7,670 bases of DNA from Defluviitaleaceae bacterium (GCA_009781815.1 WQVB01000053.1:1-7670), one strand, 5' to 3'; shown: positions 1 through 6,086, numbered from the stretch's first letter. The notes: generated by a model from the sequence alone, not told the origin. A program made the numbers and translations.

Positions 1-1113
1 ATAAAGCCTGATAGTAAAGGGCTGCCCGCTAGCCTCTACCATTAACATAAAGTCAACCCCTTCGCCAAAATTATAGCTAAAAGTTTGCTGAGATGCTAAA
101 GAAGGGGCGGAAGTGGTAGGTGCCATAGCAAAAAAGCTCTCCAATTCTGCACTATCTTCCATCATATCCATGCTAAAGTTAGCCCCAGCACCTTCTGCCG
201 CAGCCATCACGTTACCTACATTGCGCGCTGCACCAAAAAAGCCAAAAACATTGCCGCTGTGAACAAACCCTGCCCTCTCAGCCCTTTCAGCCAAGTGCCT
301 ATCCGCCTCTATATGCTTCATTCTAAAAATAAGATATTCAACAAAAATCACCATACTTGAGGTGGCTTGAGCATTGTTATGAAACGACGTAAAAAACACC
401 ATTCCATCCCCATATTCAAAGGATATTGCCAAAGGAGATGTGCCGTGGTTTGGTATATAACCTTCAATATACACCGTAGCCTCTTCCGAAAGCTGGGTTA
501 TAACATTCCACCCGCCCATGTTAAAAACCACGTCTAGGGAAGATACCCCCATATGAGACGCTAAGCTCGTATGGGTTACATCAGCACCACGCACCGTCAT
601 AGAAGAGCTAACGCTGGTATATCTAAACACCCCAGGAAATGCTCGTGCCAAAGGGGTGCTGGCAAGGTCTGATGCATATACAATGCCCCCCTGCTCTACA
701 TAAGCTCGAAGTATATCTTCATCTATATCACTATGGCTGCCACAATTGATAAAGATGGCGTAAAACTCACTTAAACGCTGAAGACTGCTCATATCACGGC
801 TGCTAACAACAGAAAAGTCCACCCCACCGCCAAAAAACATCAATATCTGCCCCACATCATCATGCACAGCATTGGTAATGCCTATTCTTATAGCCTCTTC
901 ATCACTCTCTTGATATCTATCAATAGCGATATTGTGGCGGTCTGGGTAATATGCCCCTTGGCATGGTGGCTCTTTGTCGCAATCATGATAGCCATACCCC
1001 GCACCATAACCTCCATCACATGACGGCGGGTCTCCACATTCATCAACAACCGCACAGCCTGCAAACATTAACAACCCTATGGCCAGCATGCCAGCCCGTA
1101 ATAATCTTTTCAT
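1..1113 (-). CDS. Lipoprotein with GATase1/ThuA-like fold, 3' end outside window (partial)
   Basis: The frame is open from the ATG at 1113 to the window edge, giving 371 codons with no stop, so the C-terminus is missing. GGAGGT lies 8 bases before the ATG. The protein starts MKRLLRAGML and has a short hydrophobic stretch ending in FAG-C20, a lipobox, so it is probably a membrane-anchored lipoprotein on the cell surface. Residues 20-51 hold five Cys (20, 26, 32, 45, 51) in a Gly/Tyr-rich linker. Residues about 75-160 resemble the class I glutamine amidotransferase-like/ThuA-type fold: a strand around ILMFFGG, a strand AIFINCG (118-125), then DEDILRAYVEQGGIVYASD, the usual helix plus GG-turn. 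I see no Cys-His-Glu catalytic set, so a binding role is more likely than catalysis. Residues about 325-345 form an Ala/Ser/Thr/Pro-rich linker leading to another beta domain (FSYNFGEGVDF) that is cut by the edge. It follows the next lipoprotein gene by 78 bases on the same strand, probably in one operon. Function unknown. Confidence 0.85.
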   Translation of the reverse strand, partial: MKRLLRAGMLAIGLLMFAGCAVVDECGDPPSCDGGYGAGYGYHDCDKEPPCQGAYYPDRHNIAIDRYQESDEEAIRIGITNAVHDDVGQILMFFGGGVDFSVVSSRDMSSLQRLSEFYAIFINCGSHSDIDEDILRAYVEQGGIVYASDLASTPLARAFPGVFRYTSVSSSMTVRGADVTHTSLASHMGVSSLDVVFNMGGWNVITQLSEEATVYIEGYIPNHGTSPLAISFEYGDGMVFFTSFHNNAQATSSMVIFVEYLIFRMKHIEADRHLAERAERAGFVHSGNVFGFFGAARNVGNVMAAAEGAGANFSMDMMEDSAELESFFAMAPTTSAPSLASQQTFSYNFGEGVDFMLMVEASGQPFTIRLY

Positions 1114-1191
1114 AAAAAGCACCTCCGTAGTTTTTTACTTTATATAGCTATAGACGGCACTCATAATCCAAAAGTTCCCTAATCTTAAAGT
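1114..1191 (-). other. Intergenic gap between the two lipoprotein genes
   Basis: Only 78 bases separate the stop of the upstream gene from the next ATG on the minus strand. I see no hairpin followed by a T-run and no convincing promoter, only the ribosome binding site of the downstream gene. This fits transcription of both genes in one message. Confidence 0.5.
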
Positions 1192-3105
1192 TTAGTCTCT
1201 GCAAAAAATCGCAAACCCGTCGCCTTCTTGGCCGCTGTATGCGAAGACTATTGCACCGCAAGGGCTTATAGATATGATAGTTATCTGAGTTTTCTCTGCA
1301 GAAAATATTATCTCTGATGTTTTGTTTTCAAAATCCAAACGGCGGATATAAGAGAGTGTCGCATCATCTGGTTCGCCCCATCTTGAATTGCCAACGATGC
1401 TGCTAATATACCATATATAAGGATTATTAGGGTCATATAGAAGACCAGTTAAAGTATCAGTGTCGGCTAATCTTTCAAAATCCCGAAAATTCACCCTGTC
1501 TGCCATCCACTTATCATGATATTCGCTTGTGTATAATCCCCACCAGTTTGCAGGATGCAATGTATTCTCCTTAAAATTTAAATATTGAAACCCGGAAGGA
1601 AGGGAATAAACAAACAAAGCCATGTATGGGTTTAAAAAAATCATCCCGCCAGGAAGGTGGTTAAGCACATTTCCTTCAAAATCTATAAGCTCATAAAAAG
1701 ATATTCCTTCCCACACGACGATACCGACAAGTAGTTTGTTGTTTGAAGTAAATCTAGTAGGGAAAGGACATTCAAATCTAGGATACCCGCCATAAGCACC
1801 ACCATCATATATCATAATACGCTCTCTAATTAAAGAAGGAGGAGAGCTTGTAGTTAAATCAAATAGATACAACCCATATACATCATCAATATACCCAGAA
1901 TAGGCCAACTTGGTAAAATTATGGTTAAAAGCTACGGTGCGTGAAAAACGCCAAGCACTATGTATGTGAGTAGTATCAACTTCTTCAGGCCAAGACACTT
2001 TATGAGTTAGCTCAAAATCATGATTGAATAGATATGCTGCAATTTCTGTATAAATTATCAGACCTCTATCATCAAAAGAGTGGTTAAAGACCGTTTCTGG
2101 ATAGAAATTATGTATCAGCACATTCTCTTGAAAACCTGCTTCTAAATTTAAACGACTGAGCCTTAATTCCTCGCTTCGATAGTCGATATTGTTAAGGTTA
2201 GGTAAAAAATACATCATGCCATTTGTGGTTTGGAAATCTATAGCCATATAAATTTTAGCCATTGCATCTAGGTGATGGATATTAAACAACTGGTCAAATA
2301 GTATAAGCTCACCATACTTTGTAGATTGAAAATTTCTGTGAGGGGTTATTATGTTTGATGTTACGCCATTTATATTTGCGTATAGCCTATAGGATTGACT
2401 TTCGATTATTAAGGCAGCCTCTTCGGGGAAGAAAGTGAGGTTTTTAATATCCCTCAAAAGCCAACGGGCTTGCTCACCTAACATTTGATGTGTGTGGTCA
2501 GCTTGTATTCCATCCTCAGAAAACACAACCATGCGGATTGGATTAGGTATAGTGCAATCACTAATGTAAATTAGAAATAGCTGCTCGTGCGTATGAATTG
2601 TAAATGATGAGACTTGACCAGAATGACCAGTTTGCATGATTGAAACTTGATAATCATAATGATTTGTTATGCGTCGACTAATGTCTCCAAAAAAATCATT
2701 AGGTAATTCATGAAAAATATTTGATAAGCTAAGGGGTTCAAACTTGAAACTAACATCAATTTCATCGACTAGTTTGTATCTACCATTTACATTACTGACA
2801 ACCGCCGCAGTCGTTGTGTTGGAAGTGATTCTCGCATTAAAGAAATACCCTCCAATTGACTCCGAGTATAGACGCTCGGGCGTTATTGTAAACCACACGC
2901 TAAATCCATCAAAGTTGAAGCTAGCAGCTACTAATGAGTTACGTTGATACAGTTCAAGTTGGAAGTCTAAAAAATCAGACATTTTAGGATCCAGAAGCTT
3001 GTCCTCTTGCTTCATTTCATCATCATATGAATTGCCTCTGCTAGGGCATCCCGAAAACACAAATAAAGCCAAAATAAGTAACACAAAAATAATGGCTTTT
3101 CTCAT
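1192..3105 (-). CDS. Large lipoprotein with WD40-like/beta-propeller features, unknown function
   Basis: I place the start at the ATG at 3105 rather than 3147: AGGGGGA lies about 7 bases upstream, and translation then begins directly with a signal peptide (MRKAIIFVLL...) ending in the lipobox FSG-C20, as in the neighbouring lipoprotein. The product is 637 residues. After a short acidic linker (about 21-40) the protein is rich in alternating hydrophobic and aromatic strands. Several blocks look like TolB/WD40-like propeller blades: residues 393-419 (a FNHNFTKLAYSG strand turn followed by LYLFDLTT) and 613-634 (ISPCGAIVFAYSG followed by FAIF), matching the pattern 'SPDG..iaF.s......iyvvd'. That is a fold-level resemblance, not a family assignment. 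The N-terminal half (about 50-300) is unrecognised. The gene lies 60 bases downstream of ssrA on the same strand with no clear terminator between, and it precedes another lipoprotein gene. Probably surface-exposed; substrate or partner unknown. Confidence 0.85.
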   Translation of the reverse strand: MRKAIIFVLLILALFVFSGCPSRGNSYDDEMKQEDKLLDPKMSDFLDFQLELYQRNSLVAASFNFDGFSVWFTITPERLYSESIGGYFFNARITSNTTTAAVVSNVNGRYKLVDEIDVSFKFEPLSLSNIFHELPNDFFGDISRRITNHYDYQVSIMQTGHSGQVSSFTIHTHEQLFLIYISDCTIPNPIRMVVFSEDGIQADHTHQMLGEQARWLLRDIKNLTFFPEEAALIIESQSYRLYANINGVTSNIITPHRNFQSTKYGELILFDQLFNIHHLDAMAKIYMAIDFQTTNGMMYFLPNLNNIDYRSEELRLSRLNLEAGFQENVLIHNFYPETVFNHSFDDRGLIIYTEIAAYLFNHDFELTHKVSWPEEVDTTHIHSAWRFSRTVAFNHNFTKLAYSGYIDDVYGLYLFDLTTSSPPSLIRERIMIYDGGAYGGYPRFECPFPTRFTSNNKLLVGIVVWEGISFYELIDFEGNVLNHLPGGMIFLNPYMALFVYSLPSGFQYLNFKENTLHPANWWGLYTSEYHDKWMADRVNFRDFERLADTDTLTGLLYDPNNPYIWYISSIVGNSRWGEPDDATLSYIRRLDFENKTSEIIFSAEKTQITIISISPCGAIVFAYSGQEGDGFAIFCRD

Positions 3106-3165
3106 AAGTATCCCCCTATTCTTTTGTAAGTTTTCATGGTAGCACAAAGCCAGCCATAGCTAAAA

Positions 3166-3510
3166 TGGAGGCGAGGGGAGTCGAACCCCTGTCCGAAGAT
3201 TAGGCCACACAGACTTCTTCCATCATAGTCGCTTTTGGAGCTTCCCCTTTTGGTGTAAAAGCAACAAAACTGCCAAAAGGGTATCCCTTAGGTCTATCTT
3301 GCAGCTCAGGGAGGGGCTGCAAGATGTTCCCTATCTAGTCGATGCCGGATGCCCTATCGATAGGATATAGGGGTAGGCAGCCGCTTTAATTAAGCAGCAA
3401 AAGCTAATTTGTTATTGTCAGTTATATTTAACTTTTGCCTTGGTGATGCGGGTGGCACCGCAGATGGCTATCCATGTTTTCTTTGTCCCCGTCGAAACCA
3501 GTACGCCCCC
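3166..3510 (-). ncRNA. ssrA: tmRNA (transfer-messenger RNA)
   Basis: tmRNA rescues ribosomes stalled on broken mRNAs: charged with Ala, it enters the empty A site and supplies a short reading frame encoding a degradation tag. The 5' end (from 3510, GGGGGCGTACTGGTTTCGAC) and 3' end (T arm AGGGG-TTCGACT-CCCCT, then CGCCTCC) are diagnostic. GGGGGCG pairs with CGCCTCC over 7 bp with one G-U, leaving discriminator A at 3166. The genome does not continue with CCA but with TTTTAG, so CCA must be added after transcription. Pseudoknot-region hairpins are visible, for example an 8-bp stem CTTGCAGC/GCTGCAAG at 3298-3323 and CCCTTTTGG/CCAAAAGGG at 3245-3281. The encoded RNA is 345 nt, normal for a one-piece tmRNA. 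It works with SmpB, which is not in this window. The strong promoter is listed separately. Confidence 0.97.
3390..3419 (-). other. tmRNA tag-peptide reading frame
   Basis: After the conserved GTTAAATATAACT upstream of the resume codon, the frame GAC AAT AAC AAA TTA GCT TTT GCT GCT TAA encodes DNNKLAFAA. With the Ala carried by the tmRNA, the tag is (A)DNNKLAFAA. The resume codon position is inferred by analogy with B. subtilis, where GGC directly follows AACT. The terminal AA is the usual ClpXP-type degron; the LAFAA ending is a variant of the commoner ALAA. Confidence 0.85.
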
Positions 3511-3553
3511 GCAATTGGGGTTGTATGGGGGTGTTTTATATAGTGTACCCTTC

Positions 3554-3582
3554 ATTATACGTGTCAAAACGTGTTTTGTCAA
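3554..3582 (-). promoter_or_regulatory. Perfect sigma-70/sigma-A promoter of ssrA
   Basis: On the minus strand TTGACA (3582-3577), a 17-base spacer and TATAAT (3559-3554) match the consensus at all 12 positions. Transcription should start near 3547, leaving a leader of about 37 nt that RNase P would remove to give the mature 5' end at 3510. A second TTTGACAC sits inside the spacer but is too close to the -10 box to act as its -35. Confidence 0.9.
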
Positions 3583-3614
3583 GGTTATTAGAAATGCAGG
3601 AATGATAACTACAT

Positions 3615-3744
3615 CGTCATCCTGAGCTTGACTCAGGATCTATGCCTTGGTTGAGCCTTGGTTTTCAGGTGAAACTAGGTTAGTGCATATCTTAATTAGG
3701 ACTGTCCTTCTCCAATTAGATCCTGAGTCAAGCTCAGGATGACG
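3615..3744. repeat. Foldback element with perfect 27-bp terminal inverted repeats (element 1)
   Basis: The arms 3615-3641 and 3718-3744 are exact reverse complements of each other over 27 bases. Each arm also folds on its own: stem ATCCTGAG/CTCAGGAT (8 bp) around a 5-base loop, CTTGA in the left arm and TCAAG in the right. The 76-base middle has no reading frame of note. The 18 bases at 3706-3723 (CCTTCTCCAATTAGATCC) and the 16 bases at 3744-3759 recur in the third element near 6000. This resembles REP/BIME-type or MITE-type elements; no transposase is present. Confidence 0.85.
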
Positions 3745-3770
3745 ACTTGGGTTCGTTTCATTTCAAATCT

Positions 3771-3791
3771 ATTGCGGGCTTGACCTGCAAT
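3771..3791. repeat. Single REP-like hairpin, ATTGCGGG type
   Basis: ATTGCGGG and CCTGCAAT flank the loop CTTGA, giving 7 of 8 pairs. The stem differs from the other copies but the 8-5-8 build and the loop are the same, so I group it with the same family. Confidence 0.65.
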
Positions 3792-3883
3792 CTCTATGAG
3801 TTAATCAGCATAGGAGATCTAGGGCTATCCCTACATCGAGTTCAAGATGACGAATCGGATTATTTAGATACAAATAATCTCCC

Positions 3884-3912
3884 TTGACAACAGCCCTGCC
3901 ATATTTTATAAT
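3884..3912 (+). promoter_or_regulatory. Perfect sigma-70/sigma-A promoter of aroQ-efp
   Basis: TTGACA (3884-3889), a 17-base spacer and TATAAT (3907-3912) match the consensus at every position. The -10 box ends only 6 bases before the aroQ ATG at 3919, so the expected transcription start falls on or next to the start codon. Confidence 0.88.
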
Positions 3913-3918
3913 TAAGAG

Positions 3919-4362
3919 ATGAAGATAGCCATTATTAATGGCCCTAACATTAACCTGCTTGGGGCTAGGGAAAAAGAAATATATGGCAAGGTAGACTATG
4001 GGGGCCTTGTGGCTAGCGTTTCATCTTATTGTGATGAGGCGGGCGTTGTTGCGTCTTTTTTTCAATCTAACCACGAGGGCGAGATAATTGATTTTATCCA
4101 CAGTTGCCTTGAGGGTGATGTGGATGGGGTTGTTATAAACCCAGCAGCCTTTACCCATTATAGCTATGCTATTAGAGACGCTATAGCGGCAGTTGCGTTG
4201 CCTACGGTAGAGGTGCATATCTCAAATATATATGCAAGAGAGGTCTTTCGCCATCAATCTGTAACAGCTCCTGTTTGTGTGGGCGTTGTAAGTGGTTTTG
4301 GTGTAGAGGGGTACAAAATGGCTGTAATGTATTTAAAAAATCATATAGAAAAGAGGAAATAG
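3919..4362 (+). CDS. aroQ: 3-dehydroquinate dehydratase, type II
   Basis: This cytosolic enzyme removes water from 3-dehydroquinate to give 3-dehydroshikimate, step three of the shikimate pathway to chorismate and aromatic amino acids. The 147-residue length is typical, and type II enzymes form dodecamers. Family motifs appear in order: NGPNINLLG (7-15), the lid-loop Arg17 and catalytic Tyr22 (REKEIYG), FQSNHEGEIID (48-58), INPAAFTHYSYAIRDA (73-88), then VEVHISNIYAREVFRHQS (97-114) with catalytic His100 and substrate-binding Arg111. No key residue is missing. The first ATG matches the family N-terminus (MKI..INGPN), so the start is firm. There is no Shine-Dalgarno site with normal spacing, and the promoter ends 6 bases upstream, which points to a leaderless message. 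The stop TAG lies 2 bases before the efp start, so the two genes are surely cotranscribed. Confidence 0.96.
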   Translation: MKIAIINGPNINLLGAREKEIYGKVDYGGLVASVSSYCDEAGVVASFFQSNHEGEIIDFIHSCLEGDVDGVVINPAAFTHYSYAIRDAIAAVALPTVEVHISNIYAREVFRHQSVTAPVCVGVVSGFGVEGYKMAVMYLKNHIEKRK

Positions 4363-4364
4363 AT

Positions 4365-4922
4365 ATGGTATCAGCAGGAGATTTTAAAAACGGCATGGCC
4401 GTTGAGTATGAAGGTGGCATTTACACTATTATAGAGTTTCAACACGTGCAACCTGGGCGAGGGGCAGCGTTTGTTCGCACTAAGATGAAAAATGTTAAAA
4501 CAGGCACAACTATTGAAAAATCCTTCCGCCCTTCAGAAAAGATGCCAAAGGCACATTTAGAGAGGAAAGAGATGCAATACCTCTACAATGATGGCGAAGT
4601 GTATCACTTTATGGATCAAGAAAGCTTTGACCAAATAGCTGTTGGTGAAGGTGAAATTGGCAGTTCTTTAAAATTTGTACGTGAAAACGACATTGTTAAC
4701 ATGCTTTTTCATGGCACAAATATTTTAGGTATAGAGCCAGAGATTATAGTTAAATTAGCCGTGGCAGAGACCGAGCCAGGCTTTGCGGGTAACACATCAT
4801 CAGGAGCCACAAAGCCTGCCACCCTTGAGACTGGGGCTTTGGTATATGTGCCGCTTTTCATCAACATTGGCGATGTGCTAGAGATAGACACCCGCACGGG
4901 GGAATATAGGGGCCGAGCGTAA
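4365..4922 (+). CDS. efp: Elongation factor P
   Basis: EF-P binds between the P and E sites and speeds peptide bond formation at consecutive prolines. The start is the ATG at 4365, not the longer frame from 4275: the family begins MVSAGDFKNG, and AGAGGA lies about 8 bases upstream inside the end of aroQ. The product is 185 residues, the standard length. Domains are a KOW-like N-terminal barrel (about 1-62), a central OB domain (about 66-125) and a C-terminal OB domain (about 128-185) carrying the EF-P signature KPATLETG.LVYVP (150-163). The functional loop reads HVQPGRGAAF, with Arg32 (codon CGA, 4458-4460) at the tip; Firmicutes normally have Lys here, modified in B. subtilis with 5-aminopentanol. 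Arg at the tip is known from EarP-rhamnosylated EF-Ps of some proteobacteria. The gene pairs with aroQ; the peptidase gene often found between the two in Firmicutes is absent. Confidence 0.96.
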   Translation: MVSAGDFKNGMAVEYEGGIYTIIEFQHVQPGRGAAFVRTKMKNVKTGTTIEKSFRPSEKMPKAHLERKEMQYLYNDGEVYHFMDQESFDQIAVGEGEIGSSLKFVRENDIVNMLFHGTNILGIEPEIIVKLAVAETEPGFAGNTSSGATKPATLETGALVYVPLFINIGDVLEIDTRTGEYRGRA

Positions 4923-5241
4923 GCTTGAGCCGCAACCCGTAACCCGTGCTTGACACGAGATCTTCTTCCTAGTTAGTACCATTCAAACCCACAACAGACC
5001 TGCAGCAAAACAAAGCAAGATGCTTTATCGCTGCAGGGAATGGATTTATCCATTCCGTCTCATCTTGCTAAGGGATAGAGAGGTGCAGATCTGATAGAGG
5101 AATGGATAAATCCATTCCCTACAGGGGTGATTGTGTGTAAGGTGTTTTGTTTCGCAAGATACCTGGTAACGACGTTAAGCCCACATAGATCCCGTGTCAA
5201 GCACGGGATGACGATAAGTTGTATGGAATATCACAATAAAC
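4923..5241. repeat. Gene-free spacer after efp with nested palindromes (element 2)
   Basis: No gene is visible. Outer arms 4942-4963 and 5187-5213 are imperfect inverted copies of the CTTGA/TCAAG hairpin; 5189-5209 has the perfect stem ATCCCGTG/CACGGGAT with loop TCAAG. Inside sits a second, unrelated set of palindromes, listed separately. The efp transcript has no terminator before 5242, so this region is likely transcribed as a structured 3' UTR. Confidence 0.75.
4999..5120. repeat. Inner palindrome cluster in element 2
   Basis: Three structures are visible. CCTGCAGC (4999-5006) pairs with GCTGCAGG (5030-5037), enclosing a second stem AAAGCA/TGCTTT (5012-5017 with 5021-5026, loop AGA). The 22-base segments 5035-5056 and 5099-5120 are perfect reverse complements, and each is itself a hairpin with stem GGAATGGA/TCCATTCC and a 4-base loop. 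GCAAGATG (5015-5022) can alternatively pair with CATCTTGC (5061-5068). Such density suggests a foldback element or a folded RNA, not chance. Confidence 0.75.
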
Positions 5242-5272
5242 AAAAACCGCTCCAATGTAGGGGCGGTTTTTT
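5242..5272. terminator. Bidirectional intrinsic terminator between efp and the secreted-protein gene
   Basis: A 12-bp stem (A5 then CCGCTCC pairing with GGGGCGG then T5, one T-G wobble) closes a 6-base loop AATGTA and is followed by a T-run. The A-run on the other side gives a matching T-run on the minus strand. It serves both the aroQ-efp transcript and the convergent gene ending at 5280. Confidence 0.9.
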
Positions 5273-5279
5273 ATTTGAG

Positions 5280-5669
5280 TTATACTAAGCTTCTACCTGT
5301 TTGAGTTGCAGGCTTTGGTGCTGGGGTTGGAGCTTCTGGTGCTTTTGGGGCTTCAGGGGTTGTAGAAGCTGGGGTTGTTGGCACTGGGGTTGGCTCAGGG
5401 GTTTGGGTTGGGGCAGGCACAGGCTTAGCCGTTGGTGTTACCTCTTTATCTGGGCAAGTTTTGCCTCCTGGGCATTTTTCTTTTTCTTGTGTTGCTTCTG
5501 GTTGTGGGGCTTCTGGCTTTTGGTTATCTTTTTCCTTTTTGCGAAAAATGCTAGCGGTAGTTGCTGCAGGTATGCCGCTAGACTCATGGTTTGCAGCCAT
5601 AGCAATTTGAGATATGCCCACACTCGCCATTATAACACAAAGGCCAGTTAATAAAATTCTCTTTTTCAT
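5280..5669 (-). CDS. Small secreted Pro/Ala/Thr-rich protein, unknown function
   Basis: The gene starts at 5669 with AGGAGG 8 bases upstream, a strong ribosome binding site. The 129-residue product has a signal peptide (MKKRILLTGL, hydrophobic core to about residue 24, likely cleavage after AMA at 25), so it is exported. Residues about 43-65 are charged and Lys/Glu/Gln-rich. Residues 66-73 read CPGGKTCP, the only two Cys of the mature protein, 6 apart and able to form a small disulfide loop or bind a metal. From residue 52 to 120 there are 21 prolines in 69 residues, mostly in PxP, APxP and TPxP units, as in extended wall-spanning linkers. No LPXTG anchor or lipobox is present, and it ends ATQTGRSLV. 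It is convergent with efp and shares the terminator. The opposite-strand frame over the same bases is a Trp/Cys-rich shadow of the Pro/Ala codons. I do not recognise a family; it could be a spacer-type wall protein. Confidence 0.85.
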   Translation of the reverse strand: MKKRILLTGLCVIMASVGISQIAMAANHESSGIPAATTASIFRKKEKDNQKPEAPQPEATQEKEKCPGGKTCPDKEVTPTAKPVPAPTQTPEPTPVPTTPASTTPEAPKAPEAPTPAPKPATQTGRSLV

Positions 5670-5946
5670 AAAATATTCCTCCTAAAATAGTTGAGTTATA
5701 GACAATTAACTTGAAAATCACCCCAAACTTAACCCGAGAACCCAGTTAATGCCCTGTGTTTCGGCCTTGCTTGGGGCTGTTTTCAAGATAAATTGCTATA
5801 TAGCTTTTTAAAAAAATCTACTCGAATATTATTGTTAGTTGAAATGGGCATATGATACAAGGAAATTTTTTGATGCTTTTTTAAAATTTTATGGGTGTGG
5901 GTAGGATGTGGGTAAAAGGTCTTCATAGCGTTATTAGACCTGTGGC
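5670..5946. other. Upstream region of the secreted-protein gene, no gene seen
   Basis: Apart from the ribosome binding site near 5680 and the imperfect inverted repeat at 5710-5787, this AT-rich stretch shows nothing I can name. A TATAAC lies near 5695-5700 on the minus strand but has no good -35 partner at normal distance, so the promoter is uncertain. No open frame of useful length with a ribosome binding site is present. Confidence 0.45.
5710..5787 (-). repeat. Imperfect inverted repeat upstream of the secreted-protein gene
   Basis: CTTGAAAATCACCCCAA (5710-5726) and TTGGGGCTGTTTTCAAG (5771-5787) pair over 8 + 6 bp with a 3-base internal mismatch, closing a 44-base loop. The inner edge is about 40 bases upstream of the start codon of the gene at 5669. 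It could be a 5' leader structure or an operator; I do not recognise a known riboswitch consensus. Confidence 0.5.
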
Positions 5947-6086
5947 GAAACGAACCCAAGTCTCGTCATCGAGCCTGTCCTGAACTTGATTTAGGATGCT
6001 TGACACGGGATCTATGTATGATAGTGGACACCCAACTAAGCCTGCCCTTCTCCAATTAGATCCCGTGTCAAGCAAGGGATGACGAC
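5947..6086. repeat. REP-like foldback element (element 3)
   Basis: The left side (5947-6013) contains GAAACGAACCCAAGTC, the exact reverse complement of 3744-3759 beside element 1, then a decayed hairpin and TGCTTGACACGGGATCT. The right side (6046-6086) contains the 18-base CCTTCTCCAATTAGATCC identical to element 1, then stem ATCCCGTG/CAAGGGAT (one mismatch) with loop TCAAG, then GATGACGAC. It is a diverged relative of element 1 carrying the ATCCCGTG stem type. Confidence 0.75.

Larger units (their letters stand above)
3583..3883. repeat. Gene-free spacer filled with palindromic repeats
   Basis: No credible gene lies here. The stretch holds a perfect 27-bp inverted pair (3615-3641 and 3718-3744), a further hairpin of the same build (3771-3791) and a decayed half-copy ending in TCAAGATGACGA (3841-3852). 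It separates the ssrA promoter from the divergent aroQ promoter, which may explain why repeats are tolerated here. Confidence 0.75.

Noticed and set aside
3106..3147. Longer start for the large lipoprotein gene
   Set aside because: It would put 14 polar residues before the signal peptide. The ATG at 3105 has the ribosome binding site and gives a normal lipoprotein signal.
3440..3625. 61-codon plus-strand frame
   Set aside because: It is antisense to the tmRNA and its promoter, with no ribosome binding site.
3600..3860. CRISPR array
   Set aside because: Repeats are inverted, differ in stem sequence and have irregular spacing; there are no regular spacers or cas genes.
4275..4364. Longer start for efp
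   Set aside because: The extra 30 codons lie inside aroQ in another frame and do not match the EF-P family, which begins at MVSAGDF.
5301..5651. Plus-strand 116-codon frame, Trp/Cys/Gly-rich
   Set aside because: It is the antisense shadow of the Pro/Ala/Thr codons of the secreted-protein gene, whose own start has AGGAGG and a signal peptide.
5700..5800. Known riboswitch (c-di-GMP, preQ1 or similar)
   Set aside because: The G/C-rich segments looked suggestive, but I could not match any riboswitch consensus core.
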